From the NCBI GenBank assembly GCA_964386795.1, contig CAYLUE010000068.1, forward strand, positions 1 through 6,271: DNA of 6,271 bases. The letters run 5' to 3'. A program made the translations under genes and the position numbers. Under the pieces are notes generated by a model. The model did not search any database, was not told the DNA's origin, and was given only the letters and a program-made list of their open reading frames with translations. The stretch is from TMED108 sp964386795 (lineage in GTDB: Bacteria > Fidelibacterota > Marinisomatia > Marinisomatales > TCS55). Of this stretch, positions 1-6,271 are shown one piece after another (the first letter of the stretch is position 1; each line of letters begins with the position of its first letter).

Positions 1-54
1 CCCTCAACCTTTCGGTCCGTAGCCGAACGCTCTATCCAGTTGAGCTACGGGTGC
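1..54 (-). tRNA. tRNA-Arg(ACG), partial (3' part beyond left edge)
   Basis: Read on the minus strand from base 54, the sequence gives a standard tRNA 5' portion. It has acceptor strand GCACCCG, then UA, a D stem GCUC/GAGC, an anticodon stem UUCGG/CCGAA, a seven-base loop CUACGGA, a short variable region and the 5' strand of the T stem (GAGGG). The anticodon ACG lies at 20 to 18, so this is the arginine isoacceptor whose A34 is normally deaminated to inosine to read CGN codons. The T loop, the 3' acceptor strand and the discriminator base lie outside the window. It is transcribed in the same direction as the protein genes, starting about 90 bases after the last stop codon, so read-through from the operon is possible. 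Confidence 0.95.
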
Positions 55-101
55 AAATAATCATCTTGAAAAAAATCAAAGATCAAAAGTGCGCCAAATC
101 T

Positions 102-128
102 ACCCTGAAGTTGCCATGTCCTCAAGGT
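102..128 (-). other. Stem-loop downstream of the selenoprotein gene, possible 3'-end or weak terminator structure
   Basis: The minus strand can fold into a nine-pair stem, ACCUUGAGG with CUUCAGGGU (two G-U pairs), around the nine-base loop ACAUGGCAA. It starts 16 bases after the TAA stop. There is no U-run directly at its base; the only long one (seven U, at 75 to 69) comes about 26 bases later, so it is not a canonical intrinsic terminator. It may be a transcript-end or processing hairpin between the mRNA and the tRNA, or chance. The rest of the 55 to 143 gap is AT-rich and shows no gene. Confidence 0.3.
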
Positions 129-143
129 TAATTCTAAAATTAA

Positions 144-1193
144 TTATTTAAAATTAAATTCAGCAGCTTGCAATATTTCTTTGGTACCATAATTTTGAAC
201 CCAAGCTATAACCTTAAGATTATTCTCACTCCATCTTAATTCAGTGCTATTTATCCACCCAGATGGCATCGCCCAGCTAAACGAATCAACATAATCAACA
301 TTTGCTATAAACTTAATACTTTTTCCAGTATTTCCAGCTAATTGTTCAATAATAACATTATGGTGCTCATACATTCCATTATAAGACCCTGGATACACAA
401 CTTTACCCATCACGGTAGCAACAAATAGTCTTATGTCCGATGCATCATCGGTGTTTTTCAAAGCGCTTGCTGTAATTTCAAAATTATAACTATCTGTGGT
501 ACGCGCACCTTGAAAAGATATGCTATAGAGAGATACATCGCTTAGATATTTTTTTGGATCTTCCACCCATGCATTTACGCTGGATCCTGAGTCAAAACCA
601 TTGGTAAACATGTGTGGGGTATAATTACCTTCATAGTAATCACTACGAGAACGATTCATATTGGCATTTAAAGCATACATTGGGTCGTTTCCAGGTGATG
701 GCCACCAAACATGGTAAAAGATCCGCATCCAGGCGCTATCGAGCTCAGCGCTGATAGAATTTACCGAGTTTTGATTGGTTAGTGTGTTCAAACTCCGCTC
801 CGCGGAGGCACAGGGTCCTCAGGTGCTTGAAGTGAACATTTCACTTAATATTTTTCTACGTGTATTAGATATCACAATTTCTTTTGATGCAGAAATTTCA
901 GATGAAACAGCAATTATAGCAGCCATCCCTTTGGATTTAGCGGTAGCCTTGCCTCCTGAGTCAATAGTAATTATCGACTCATCAGATGAAGACCATTCAA
1001 CATTAATTTTATCAATTCGATTATTGTCTTTATCAAATCCTCGAACATAAAAATACGTTGACTGCCCAGGCTGGAGTATGGATTCATTAGCAACAATTTG
1101 AATGGATGCTAAATTAGACAGTTTAGCTTTATCTTCACATGTCCATAAAAGAATAAAGGATAAAAAAGCGATGTGTATAATGAGTTTTCTCAT
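144..1193 (-). CDS. Exported Big_2-Omp28 thioredoxin-fold selenoprotein with UGPC active site (TGA read as selenocysteine)
   Basis: This is one 349-codon reading frame interrupted only by TGA at 821 to 819, which I read as selenocysteine 125. Residues 1 to 19 form a signal sequence ending LLWTC. Cys19 could be lipidated, although W and T before it make an unusual lipobox. Residues 28 to 108 look like a bacterial Ig-like Big_2 domain (WSSSDESIITID, then GKATA). From about 111 an Omp28-type thioredoxin domain begins: RRKILSEMFTSST, then U125-G-P-C128. A probable cis-proline loop follows at 191 to 199 (YTPHMFTNG, Pro193). The C-terminal beta-rich part carries an EHHNVI segment and ends LKVIAWVQN...KEILQAAEF, as in Omp28-related proteins. 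The only cysteines besides Cys19 and U125 is Cys128. It starts 7 bases after the barrel gene with no clear Shine-Dalgarno, suggesting translational coupling. Likely role is an envelope thiol-disulfide oxidoreductase; the substrate is unknown. The alternative is a pseudogene with a Cys-to-TGA mutation. Confidence 0.85.
783..812 (-). promoter_or_regulatory. Candidate bacterial SECIS hairpin directing Sec insertion
   Basis: Just after the in-frame UGA, the mRNA can form a perfect six-pair stem, CUCCGC (807 to 802) with GCGGAG (798 to 793), closed by the triloop GGA (801 to 799). A weaker outer helix UGUG (812 to 809) with CACA (786 to 783) may extend it across an asymmetric internal loop. The apical loop begins 17 bases after the UGA and its first base is G. 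This agrees with the published bacterial SECIS rules as I recall them: a small loop, a G among the first two loop bases, and 16 to 37 bases from the UGA. The 26 bases after the UGA are 20 of 26 G or C, in a clearly AT-rich gene, as expected if RNA structure is selected there. The hairpin lies inside coding sequence, so it also constrains residues 129 to 134. Confidence 0.7.
819..821 (-). other. In-frame TGA codon, predicted selenocysteine 125
   Basis: The codons around it read ACC TGA GGA CCC TGT, that is T-U-G-P-C. It occupies the position of the first, nucleophilic cysteine in the CGPC motif of thioredoxin-fold proteins, where Sec replaces Cys in many known selenoproteins. The five protein genes in the window end in TAA or TAG, and none of the other four contains an in-frame TGA. 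This makes general reassignment of TGA to Trp or Gly unlikely, and tryptophan is encoded by TGG in the positions I checked (for example near the glnS stop). Confidence 0.8.
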
Positions 1194-1200
1194 ACGTGAA

Positions 1201-2910
1201 TTAAAATGCAGCTACTATCCCAAATTTAAACCCATTTTCGAATGGTTGTACATACCGACAAATTCCATTGCTACAAAATACACCCCCTCGTTGCGAGCCA
1301 TAAGAAATGGTAAGTTGTGTGGAGTTATAAATATTATAGATCATATCTACACTGGACCAAGTAAAATCCTTATTAATTATAGAGTGTAATGCATTTTCAA
1401 TCACATTATTATTTCTCCCCTTTTCAATCGCAAATACATCATCTGTGTTTGTGTTATCGATATTAATACTTACAGACCACTGGGGTGATCGAGAATATCC
1501 AATACTGATAAATCGATTAATTTGAGAATCTTTTTCAAAACTTGACCCAAATACTTCCTTGCTATTATCTAGTGCAGAATTAAAGCCATACATTCCCTTT
1601 TTTATGGTTTGATATTCAAATTGCATACTAACGCTATGCTTCGCATCTAATTGATACGACATCATAATAGGCATAGTATGTGCCTGAAGCATTTCATAGC
1701 TATACGAATGCCCCTTATCTGAATATTGACTTGAAAAGATATCCATGACATCTTGATTGTTACCATACGCGATCTGATAAAATAATTTAGAATTTACATA
1801 CCCGCTCCATTCAAGATAATATTCTCTAAAAGGGTTATACATCCACTCTGAAGATGGCATGATTGAAGTGGAATTAACTATCCCCCAATCATAAAGGGAT
1901 AAATTATCTTTTCTTACCGAAGCCCATTCATCGTGCCTGCTGGCCTGTGAATAATAAAAAACGAACGAACCATTATTGTTCATCATTTTTTCAACAGCAA
2001 TACTAAAACCAAGCTCATCGTTATAATCAATAAGATGAGTAATTCTTCCTAGATATAAAGAACTATGACTTTTAAACACCGTTGGCATTTGTTGGATAAA
2101 TAAAGCGCCTTTTGGATTATTTACAAAATCCCAACGATCATAAGGTGAAAGTTGATTAAATAAATAATTTTTATAGGATATTCCTACAGTAAGTCCATCT
2201 AAATAATAGTTAGAGTTCAAATAAAAGGCATTATCGCTATCTATAGATGTAACATATTCAAGATTAATATCAAAGATTTGATTCGCAAATATTGAATTAA
2301 ATCCATAGATCTGATGATCTAATTGATTGGTTTTCTTGGTAATAGGTAAATAATGATTATCTTCGGTTTTCATAAAATAAAATTCATTTACCAGTGAATT
2401 CATATTGAATGAAAATTTACCAGCATAAATATTATTGTTTATTTGGTAATTTGGGATTCTCTCATCAAAGTCAGGCGCCTGACTTGTCGATCTCCATGTT
2501 TTCTGATTTCCAACTAACATTTCAACTGAAAATCCATCACTGAAATAAGAAAATAACCCACCTCGAATACCTGTATCAAGATCAATACTTTGATCATCAA
2601 CCATATTCAGTACTAGACCGTTTCCCCAAAATTCATAAAGATCGCCGAGCTTTACAGTAATATTATTTGTAGAATAATCTATTCTAATTTTTCTTAATCC
2701 TGTATTGATTCTACCAAGTTCAGGAGGATTTGAATGTTCAAATTCAATCCAACTGCTCCAATTATTCCAATCTCCATTTATATTGATTCTATTATCGAAA
2801 TAATTAAAATCATTTTGACTATCGCCAAAACTTGATACATATGATCCCGATAAGTTTATTTGACTATACAAAGTGCTATAAAATAAAATAGGTAATAATA
2901 TGGCTCTCAT
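1201..2910 (-). CDS. Outer-membrane beta-barrel protein, DUF6029-like
   Basis: This 569-residue protein starts with a short signal peptide (residues 1 to about 17, ending LYSQ). It continues as alternating aromatic/polar strands typical of an outer-membrane beta-barrel and ends in phenylalanine (GIVAAF), a common terminal-strand signal for barrel assembly. The region around residues 65 to 102, with LRKIRIDY, then KLGDLYEFWGNGLVLN, resembles the conserved segment of the Bacteroidetes DUF6029 family (GnfYeqFGsGL). I assign the family from memory of that pattern. Molecular function is unknown. It has only two cysteines, C546 and C551 in FCSNGIC, near the last strands. Its ATG overlaps the TAA of the thioredoxin gene by one base (TAATG), so the two are probably translationally coupled, and the selenoprotein starts seven bases after its stop. 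The placement suggests the barrel and the two redox proteins act together. Confidence 0.8.
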   Translation of the reverse strand: MRAILLPILFYSTLYSQINLSGSYVSSFGDSQNDFNYFDNRININGDWNNWSSWIEFEHSNPPELGRINTGLRKIRIDYSTNNITVKLGDLYEFWGNGLVLNMVDDQSIDLDTGIRGGLFSYFSDGFSVEMLVGNQKTWRSTSQAPDFDERIPNYQINNNIYAGKFSFNMNSLVNEFYFMKTEDNHYLPITKKTNQLDHQIYGFNSIFANQIFDINLEYVTSIDSDNAFYLNSNYYLDGLTVGISYKNYLFNQLSPYDRWDFVNNPKGALFIQQMPTVFKSHSSLYLGRITHLIDYNDELGFSIAVEKMMNNNGSFVFYYSQASRHDEWASVRKDNLSLYDWGIVNSTSIMPSSEWMYNPFREYYLEWSGYVNSKLFYQIAYGNNQDVMDIFSSQYSDKGHSYSYEMLQAHTMPIMMSYQLDAKHSVSMQFEYQTIKKGMYGFNSALDNSKEVFGSSFEKDSQINRFISIGYSRSPQWSVSINIDNTNTDDVFAIEKGRNNNVIENALHSIINKDFTWSSVDMIYNIYNSTQLTISYGSQRGGVFCSNGICRYVQPFENGFKFGIVAAF

Positions 2911-3389
2911 TATTTAAGCACCTGAAGAATTTCTTGCTCCATATTCTTTTCATCTCCAGGCATATAGCCGTAATGCATCCATGCAACTGTTCCATCTGTA
3001 TCAACTAAAATATTTGTCGGCATAATATTGCCATTTAATTTTTTAAAAATTTGCTGATTAGGGTCAATAAAAACATCAAACTTATAGCCCTTAGAGCGCA
3101 CATAGCGCTTCACTTCTGATAAGCTCCGTTGTGTATCGATACTGATAGAAACGACCGAAAATCCATCATCCTTATAAGTGGAGGCTAATTTATCAAGGTG
3201 TAACATTTCTTTTTTGCAAGGACCACACCATGTCGCCCAAAAATTGATAAGAGTTGGACCTTTTGATAGGTATTGATTTAAAGAGATTTTTCTACCATCA
3301 ATACGATGAAGCTTCAAGTTGAGTTGAACTTTTTGACTATAGGAAATTGAAAGAAAGGCAAATAATGCCAGGAACAGATATTTTATCAT
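2910..3389 (-). CDS. Exported TlpA/ResA-type thioredoxin-like protein (thiol-disulfide oxidoreductase)
   Basis: The protein has 159 residues. Residues 1 to about 19 are a cleavable signal peptide (MIKYLFLALFAFLSISYSQ). The rest is a compact TlpA-like thioredoxin domain: INFWATWCGPC at 48 to 58 with active-site Cys55 and Cys58; SVVSISID with the inserted helix and FDVFIDPNQ typical of the AhpC/TSA-TlpA group; the cis-proline loop IMPTNILVD with Pro124; then a final strand and helix. Length is normal for the family once the signal peptide is removed. It should work outside the inner membrane, reducing or isomerising disulfides of a partner, in the manner of ResA, CcmG or TlpA. No cytochrome c maturation gene lies nearby; its neighbours are the barrel (one-base overlap) and the selenoprotein, which are the best candidate partners. 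Weak ribosome-binding signal (AAAAGCTA before ATG), 17 bases after the preceding gene. Confidence 0.93.
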   Translation of the reverse strand: MIKYLFLALFAFLSISYSQKVQLNLKLHRIDGRKISLNQYLSKGPTLINFWATWCGPCKKEMLHLDKLASTYKDDGFSVVSISIDTQRSLSEVKRYVRSKGYKFDVFIDPNQQIFKKLNGNIMPTNILVDTDGTVAWMHYGYMPGDEKNMEQEILQVLK

Positions 3390-3406
3390 TAGCTTTTAAT
3401 TAATAA

Positions 3407-4699
3407 CTAGAGCAATGTGCTTAAGTAGGCATGCAATTCGTTCTCAGGGATGAATTTTAATTTTACCTTACTGATACTATTTGCAGTGTTTACATCGATC
3501 TTAAATTCATACTTAACGGGAATATCAACTGTTTCTAAAGATACCTGCATAGACCATCCACCAATCGTAAAATCGATTAGCGGGGAAAAGGATCGAAAAG
3601 GTTTAAACACAACGCGATCGCTATTTAAGCCATGCACAATCTTATCATGTGAATCTACCAGAATTGCGAGAGGGACTCCTGATGAGTTTTGTAGTTGAAT
3701 TACCGGGATTGAGCGATACTTACCTAATTGAATTTTTTCAGAAATATCTGGAGGAAAATTATACTTATCTTTATTGAAATAAAATATAGTGAGGTTTCCA
3801 TCTTGCTTCAACCCTGAGTAGGGTAACGACCTCAGCATATCTTTAATGATACTTCCTTTGAGCTTGTAATTTACAGGGAGCGACACTTGGAATTCTTTTT
3901 TATTTTGAGGATCATAGTTGAATTTTGGTTTTTCAAGACTAACCATATAAGGATTGCTCATTAAATTACCAAGCACCTCAACCATCATGGAGGTGTTCAT
4001 TTGATTCTCTGGTTTTGCATTTTCATAGTTATCTTGAGATATATCAAGCACCCATTCCCCTTCAATTTCTTGTGATGCATCAGGGTCTGTTTGTCCGCGC
4101 GCTCCAATACTTACATCCAATTTCTTTTCAAGATCCAATATAGCTTCATCAATTGCAGAGCTTGCATTGATAGCGCTTTGCGCGTAAGATGGAGGCTGTT
4201 GCATTCCCTTACCTTCAGTTAAAGCAGGGTATTGACTTTTGCTAGGTTTAGGTAAATATGGAGAGAGCATTGTTTTGACCGTTTCCGTCAACGATGAATT
4301 CAAATCATCAATTTTATTATAATAACCGGTCACTTTTCTACTATCGATCTCATCCCAGGATGTAATATCTATTAATTGAACAGATATCACAATTTTATCA
4401 AGTGATCTTTCAAACTTACCTAGAACTAAAAAGTTTTTTGTTCCAGGTTTTTGTTGCATTAATAATGAACGGTTAGACATCACCTCTTCAAGGTTAGATT
4501 GATTTTTTACATAAACTCTATTTTGGTTTGATAAATTTGCCGTTACCATATCTGAAAAAGCATCTGAAAGCCAACCTAGCGCAGGTTCACTCTTAGCATT
4601 ATCAAACGGTATGACATATACATTAAGCGCTGGAGGTACAGCAAAAATAAGAGTTATGCCCATCAATGGCACAAGAAGGTATTTAGATAATAAATGCAT
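3407..4699 (-). CDS. Exported protein with FlgO/CsgG/TolB-N-like N-terminal domain, function unknown
   Basis: The protein has 430 residues. Residues 1 to about 20 form a signal peptide (Lys6, then a hydrophobic core to LIFA) without a lipobox. Residues 25 to about 150 follow the pattern of the CsgG/FlgO/TolB N-terminal fold: NVYVIPFDN, GWLSDAFSDMVTANLS, a strand with KNQSNLEEVM, then FLVLGKFERS and ISVQLIDITSWDEID. Such domains bind partners in envelope assembly systems. A polar, Ala/Ser-rich helical linker (about 165 to 200) leads to a mixed beta-rich second half (about 235 to 430) that I do not recognise. There are no cysteines, so it is not itself a redox enzyme. It is the first gene of the envelope cluster, 57 bases after glnS and 17 before the thioredoxin gene. 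I chose ATG 4699 because starting at Met13 would remove the charged start of the signal peptide. Domain family is a pattern-based judgement. Confidence 0.75.
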   Translation of the reverse strand: MHLLSKYLLVPLMGITLIFAVPPALNVYVIPFDNAKSEPALGWLSDAFSDMVTANLSNQNRVYVKNQSNLEEVMSNRSLLMQQKPGTKNFLVLGKFERSLDKIVISVQLIDITSWDEIDSRKVTGYYNKIDDLNSSLTETVKTMLSPYLPKPSKSQYPALTEGKGMQQPPSYAQSAINASSAIDEAILDLEKKLDVSIGARGQTDPDASQEIEGEWVLDISQDNYENAKPENQMNTSMMVEVLGNLMSNPYMVSLEKPKFNYDPQNKKEFQVSLPVNYKLKGSIIKDMLRSLPYSGLKQDGNLTIFYFNKDKYNFPPDISEKIQLGKYRSIPVIQLQNSSGVPLAILVDSHDKIVHGLNSDRVVFKPFRSFSPLIDFTIGGWSMQVSLETVDIPVKYEFKIDVNTANSISKVKLKFIPENELHAYLSTLL

Positions 4700-4709
4700 A
4701 AGCCCCCAA

Positions 4710-4736
4710 ATTATAGGAAATTCAATCTATTCTCAA
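4710..4736 (-). promoter_or_regulatory. Possible sigma-70-type promoter for the envelope operon
   Basis: In the gap between glnS and the FlgO/CsgG-like gene, the minus strand carries TATAAT (4715 to 4710) and, 15 bases upstream, TTGAGA (4736 to 4731). These match the -10 perfectly and the -35 in five of six bases, but the spacer is shorter than the optimal 17. Transcription would start near 4703, leaving a leader of only three or four bases. The G-run at 4707 to 4703 would then scarcely be available as a ribosome site, so the mRNA would be nearly leaderless. In such AT-rich sequence a TATAAT can occur by chance; co-transcription with glnS is the alternative, since no terminator is visible in the gap. 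Confidence 0.3.
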
Positions 4737-4756
4737 TGTAATTTTTATTTTACGTT

Positions 4757-6271
4757 TTACCGTTTTGACCAGGTATCTCTTAGCGCAACTGTTCTGTTAA
4801 AGATAAGTGAATCCTTATCTGAATGTTTGTCTTTGAAAAAATAACCAGTTCTTTCAAACTGAACAGGAATAGCGGTTTCTAAATGCTCTAAATCTGGCTC
4901 AACTAGACATTCTGTTAGAGTTTCTAGTGAATTTGGATTTATAGAATCAATATAATCCGCATCGCTATCTGGGCTGATAGATGTAAACAATCGATCGTAC
5001 AAATGTACTTCTGCTGAGACACAATGCTTGGCAGAAACCCAATGAATCGTTCCCTTTACTTTCCTGCCATCTTCCGATCTTCCACCTTTTGTATCTTTAT
5101 CATAACTGCAATGCAACTCCGTAATATTTCCATCTACATCTTTAATCACCTCATCGCATCTAATATAATACGCAAACTTAAATCGCACTTCATTACCCGG
5201 TGAAAGTCGAAAGAATTTTTTAGGAGGATCCTCCATAAAATCATTTTTTTCTATATAGAGCTCTCTAGAAAATGGTAACTCCCTTGTGCCTGCGGATCCA
5301 TTTTCAGGATTATTCTTTGCAATAACAAATTCTTCCTTATCTTCAGGATAATTTGTAATCACAACTTTAAGTGGATTTAATACTGCCATACGACGCAATG
5401 AGCGATGGTTAAGGTCTGAACGCAATGAGGCTTCGAGTTTTGCGACATCCATAACATTATCACGTTTTGCTACCCCTACCTCCTCCATGAAATTTCTAAT
5501 TGCTTCTGGAGTATATCCCCTTCTTCTAAAGCCAGAAATAGTTGGCATTCTAGGATCATCCCAGCCTTCAACGTGATTATTTTCGACTAAAGTCTTTAGC
5601 TTGCGCTTAGACATGATCGTATAACTGAGATTTAATCGTGCAAACTCAATTTGTTGCGGATGGTAAACGCCTAACTCATCTAAATACCAATCATACAAAG
5701 GCCGGTGATTTTCAAACTCTAATGAGCATAATGAATGCGTAACGCCTTCAATAGAATCTTCAAGGCCATGCGCCCAATCATACATAGGATAAATACACCA
5801 TTTATCTTTTGTGCGATGATGGTGGGCATGTAAAATTCTATAGATAACCGGGTCTCGCATATTCATATTTGGATGGCCCATATCAATTTTTGCCCGTAAT
5901 GTTTTAGCGCCATTCTCGAATTCACCAGATCTCATTCGTTTAAATAAATCTAAATTTTCATCAATACTTCGATTTCTATAAGGACTTTCACTACCGGGGT
6001 TATTTAATGTTCCTCTGGTATTTTTAATTTCTTCAGATGCTAAATCGCAGACAAATGCAGACCCTTTTTCAATAAGTTGAATCGAATATTCATACATCTG
6101 TTGAAAATAATCTGAGGCGAAGCACAAGCGATCTTGCCAATCAAAACCAAGCCACCTAACGTCTTCTTGAATTGAACGAACGTACTCCTCTTCTTCTGCA
6201 ACGGGATTTGTATCATCAAATCGTAAATTGCATTTTCCATTATATTCATCAGCAATATTAAAATTTAAACA
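4757..6271 (-). CDS. glnS: Glutaminyl-tRNA synthetase (GlnRS), N-terminus cut by right edge
   Basis: GlnRS charges tRNA-Gln with glutamine using ATP in the cytoplasm (class I synthetase). The frame stays open to the window edge, giving 504 residues. The first ones (CLNFNIADEYNGKCNLRFDD) align with E. coli GlnRS just after its HIGH motif, so about 48 residues including HIGH lie outside and full length would be near 552, as in E. coli (554). Visible landmarks, numbered from the edge: DDTNPV near the start; RGTLNNPG; SPYRNRS; LRAKIDM; WCIYPMYDWAHGLEDSIEG; THSLCSLEF; the KMSKS-equivalent MSKRK at 220 to 224 (5614 to 5600); VEGWDDPRMPTISGFRRRG; then the two anticodon-binding beta-barrels with RKVKGTIHWVSA, and the family-typical end FNRTVALRDTWSKR. 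No YqeY-like extension is present. A start at the internal TTG 6127 would cut the catalytic core and is wrong. Its presence indicates direct Gln-tRNA charging rather than sole reliance on the Glu-tRNA amidotransferase route. Confidence 0.97.
   Translation of the reverse strand, partial: CLNFNIADEYNGKCNLRFDDTNPVAEEEEYVRSIQEDVRWLGFDWQDRLCFASDYFQQMYEYSIQLIEKGSAFVCDLASEEIKNTRGTLNNPGSESPYRNRSIDENLDLFKRMRSGEFENGAKTLRAKIDMGHPNMNMRDPVIYRILHAHHHRTKDKWCIYPMYDWAHGLEDSIEGVTHSLCSLEFENHRPLYDWYLDELGVYHPQQIEFARLNLSYTIMSKRKLKTLVENNHVEGWDDPRMPTISGFRRRGYTPEAIRNFMEEVGVAKRDNVMDVAKLEASLRSDLNHRSLRRMAVLNPLKVVITNYPEDKEEFVIAKNNPENGSAGTRELPFSRELYIEKNDFMEDPPKKFFRLSPGNEVRFKFAYYIRCDEVIKDVDGNITELHCSYDKDTKGGRSEDGRKVKGTIHWVSAKHCVSAEVHLYDRLFTSISPDSDADYIDSINPNSLETLTECLVEPDLEHLETAIPVQFERTGYFFKDKHSDKDSLIFNRTVALRDTWSKR

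Noticed and set aside
61..82. AT-rich hairpin (AUCUU(U)GA with UCAAGAU, U-rich loop) as an intrinsic terminator before the tRNA
   Set aside because: The stem has a bulge and mostly A-U pairs, and its U-run is in the loop rather than after the stem, so it does not fit a terminator.
144..791. A separate gene starting at TTG 791
   Set aside because: There is no ribosome-binding site or signal peptide, and it would lack the active site. The frame is continuous with the upstream half through the TGA.
819..821. General reassignment of TGA to Trp or Gly (alternative genetic code)
   Set aside because: None of the other four protein genes contains an in-frame TGA. The single TGA sits at a catalytic Cys position, which fits Sec and not Trp or Gly.
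819..1193. A stand-alone 124-residue lipoprotein ending at TGA 821 to 819
   Set aside because: It would end at the first strand of a thioredoxin domain, directly before the active-site motif, and the same frame continues with GPC and the rest of the fold.
775..1389. Plus-strand open frames opposite the selenoprotein and barrel genes (also at 3450 to 3698 and 4611 to 4844)
   Set aside because: They are antisense to well-supported genes, have low-complexity or implausible protein sequences and no convincing start signals.
6040..6255. A second short gene or a frameshift at the start of glnS
   Set aside because: The glnS frame itself stays open to the right edge and matches the family there (CNLRFDDTNPV), so the other frame is only an overlap and no frameshift is needed.
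1..6271. CRISPR arrays, insertion sequences, integrases or long repeats
   Set aside because: No regularly spaced repeats, terminal inverted repeats or transposase-like proteins were seen on either strand. The tRNA edge shows no integrase in this window.

Overview
This AT-rich window looks like part of a chromosome from an uncultured marine bacterium of the Fibrobacteres-Chlorobi-Bacteroidetes (FCB) side of the tree. Candidatus Marinimicrobia (SAR406) is my best guess. I infer this from the protein families present (an Omp28-like protein, a DUF6029-like barrel, a TlpA-like protein and signal peptides ending in YSQ), not from a database match. Everything supported lies on the minus strand, so the genes read from the right edge to the left.

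In order of transcription, the window holds: most of glnS (glutaminyl-tRNA synthetase, N-terminus cut by the right edge); after 57 bases, an exported protein with a FlgO/CsgG/TolB-N-like first domain; 17 bases later, a small exported TlpA/ResA-type thioredoxin; overlapping it by one base (TAATG), a 569-residue outer-membrane beta-barrel resembling DUF6029; seven bases later, a Big_2-Omp28 protein; and after about 90 bases, a tRNA-Arg(ACG) cut by the left edge. The four middle genes look like one operon for envelope proteins.

The main discovery is in the last protein gene. A conventional gene caller would see two unrelated ORFs (1193 to 819, and about 791 to 144). They lie in the same frame and are separated only by one TGA and nine sense codons. 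The TGA falls exactly where the first cysteine of the Omp28/thioredoxin CxxC motif belongs, giving FTSST-U-GPC. It is followed at bacterial-SECIS distance by a GC-rich hairpin with a GGA loop. No other gene here contains an in-frame TGA or uses TGA as a stop. The simplest reading is one 349-residue exported selenoprotein with a UGPC active site.

The cluster therefore appears to encode two extracytoplasmic thioredoxin-fold proteins, one CGPC and one UGPC. They sit beside an outer-membrane barrel whose only two cysteines form a close pair near its C-terminus. A working hypothesis is a selenium-dependent thiol-disulfide system of the cell envelope that acts on the barrel or on something handled by it. 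The Sec machinery (selA, selB, selC, selD) is not in the window.
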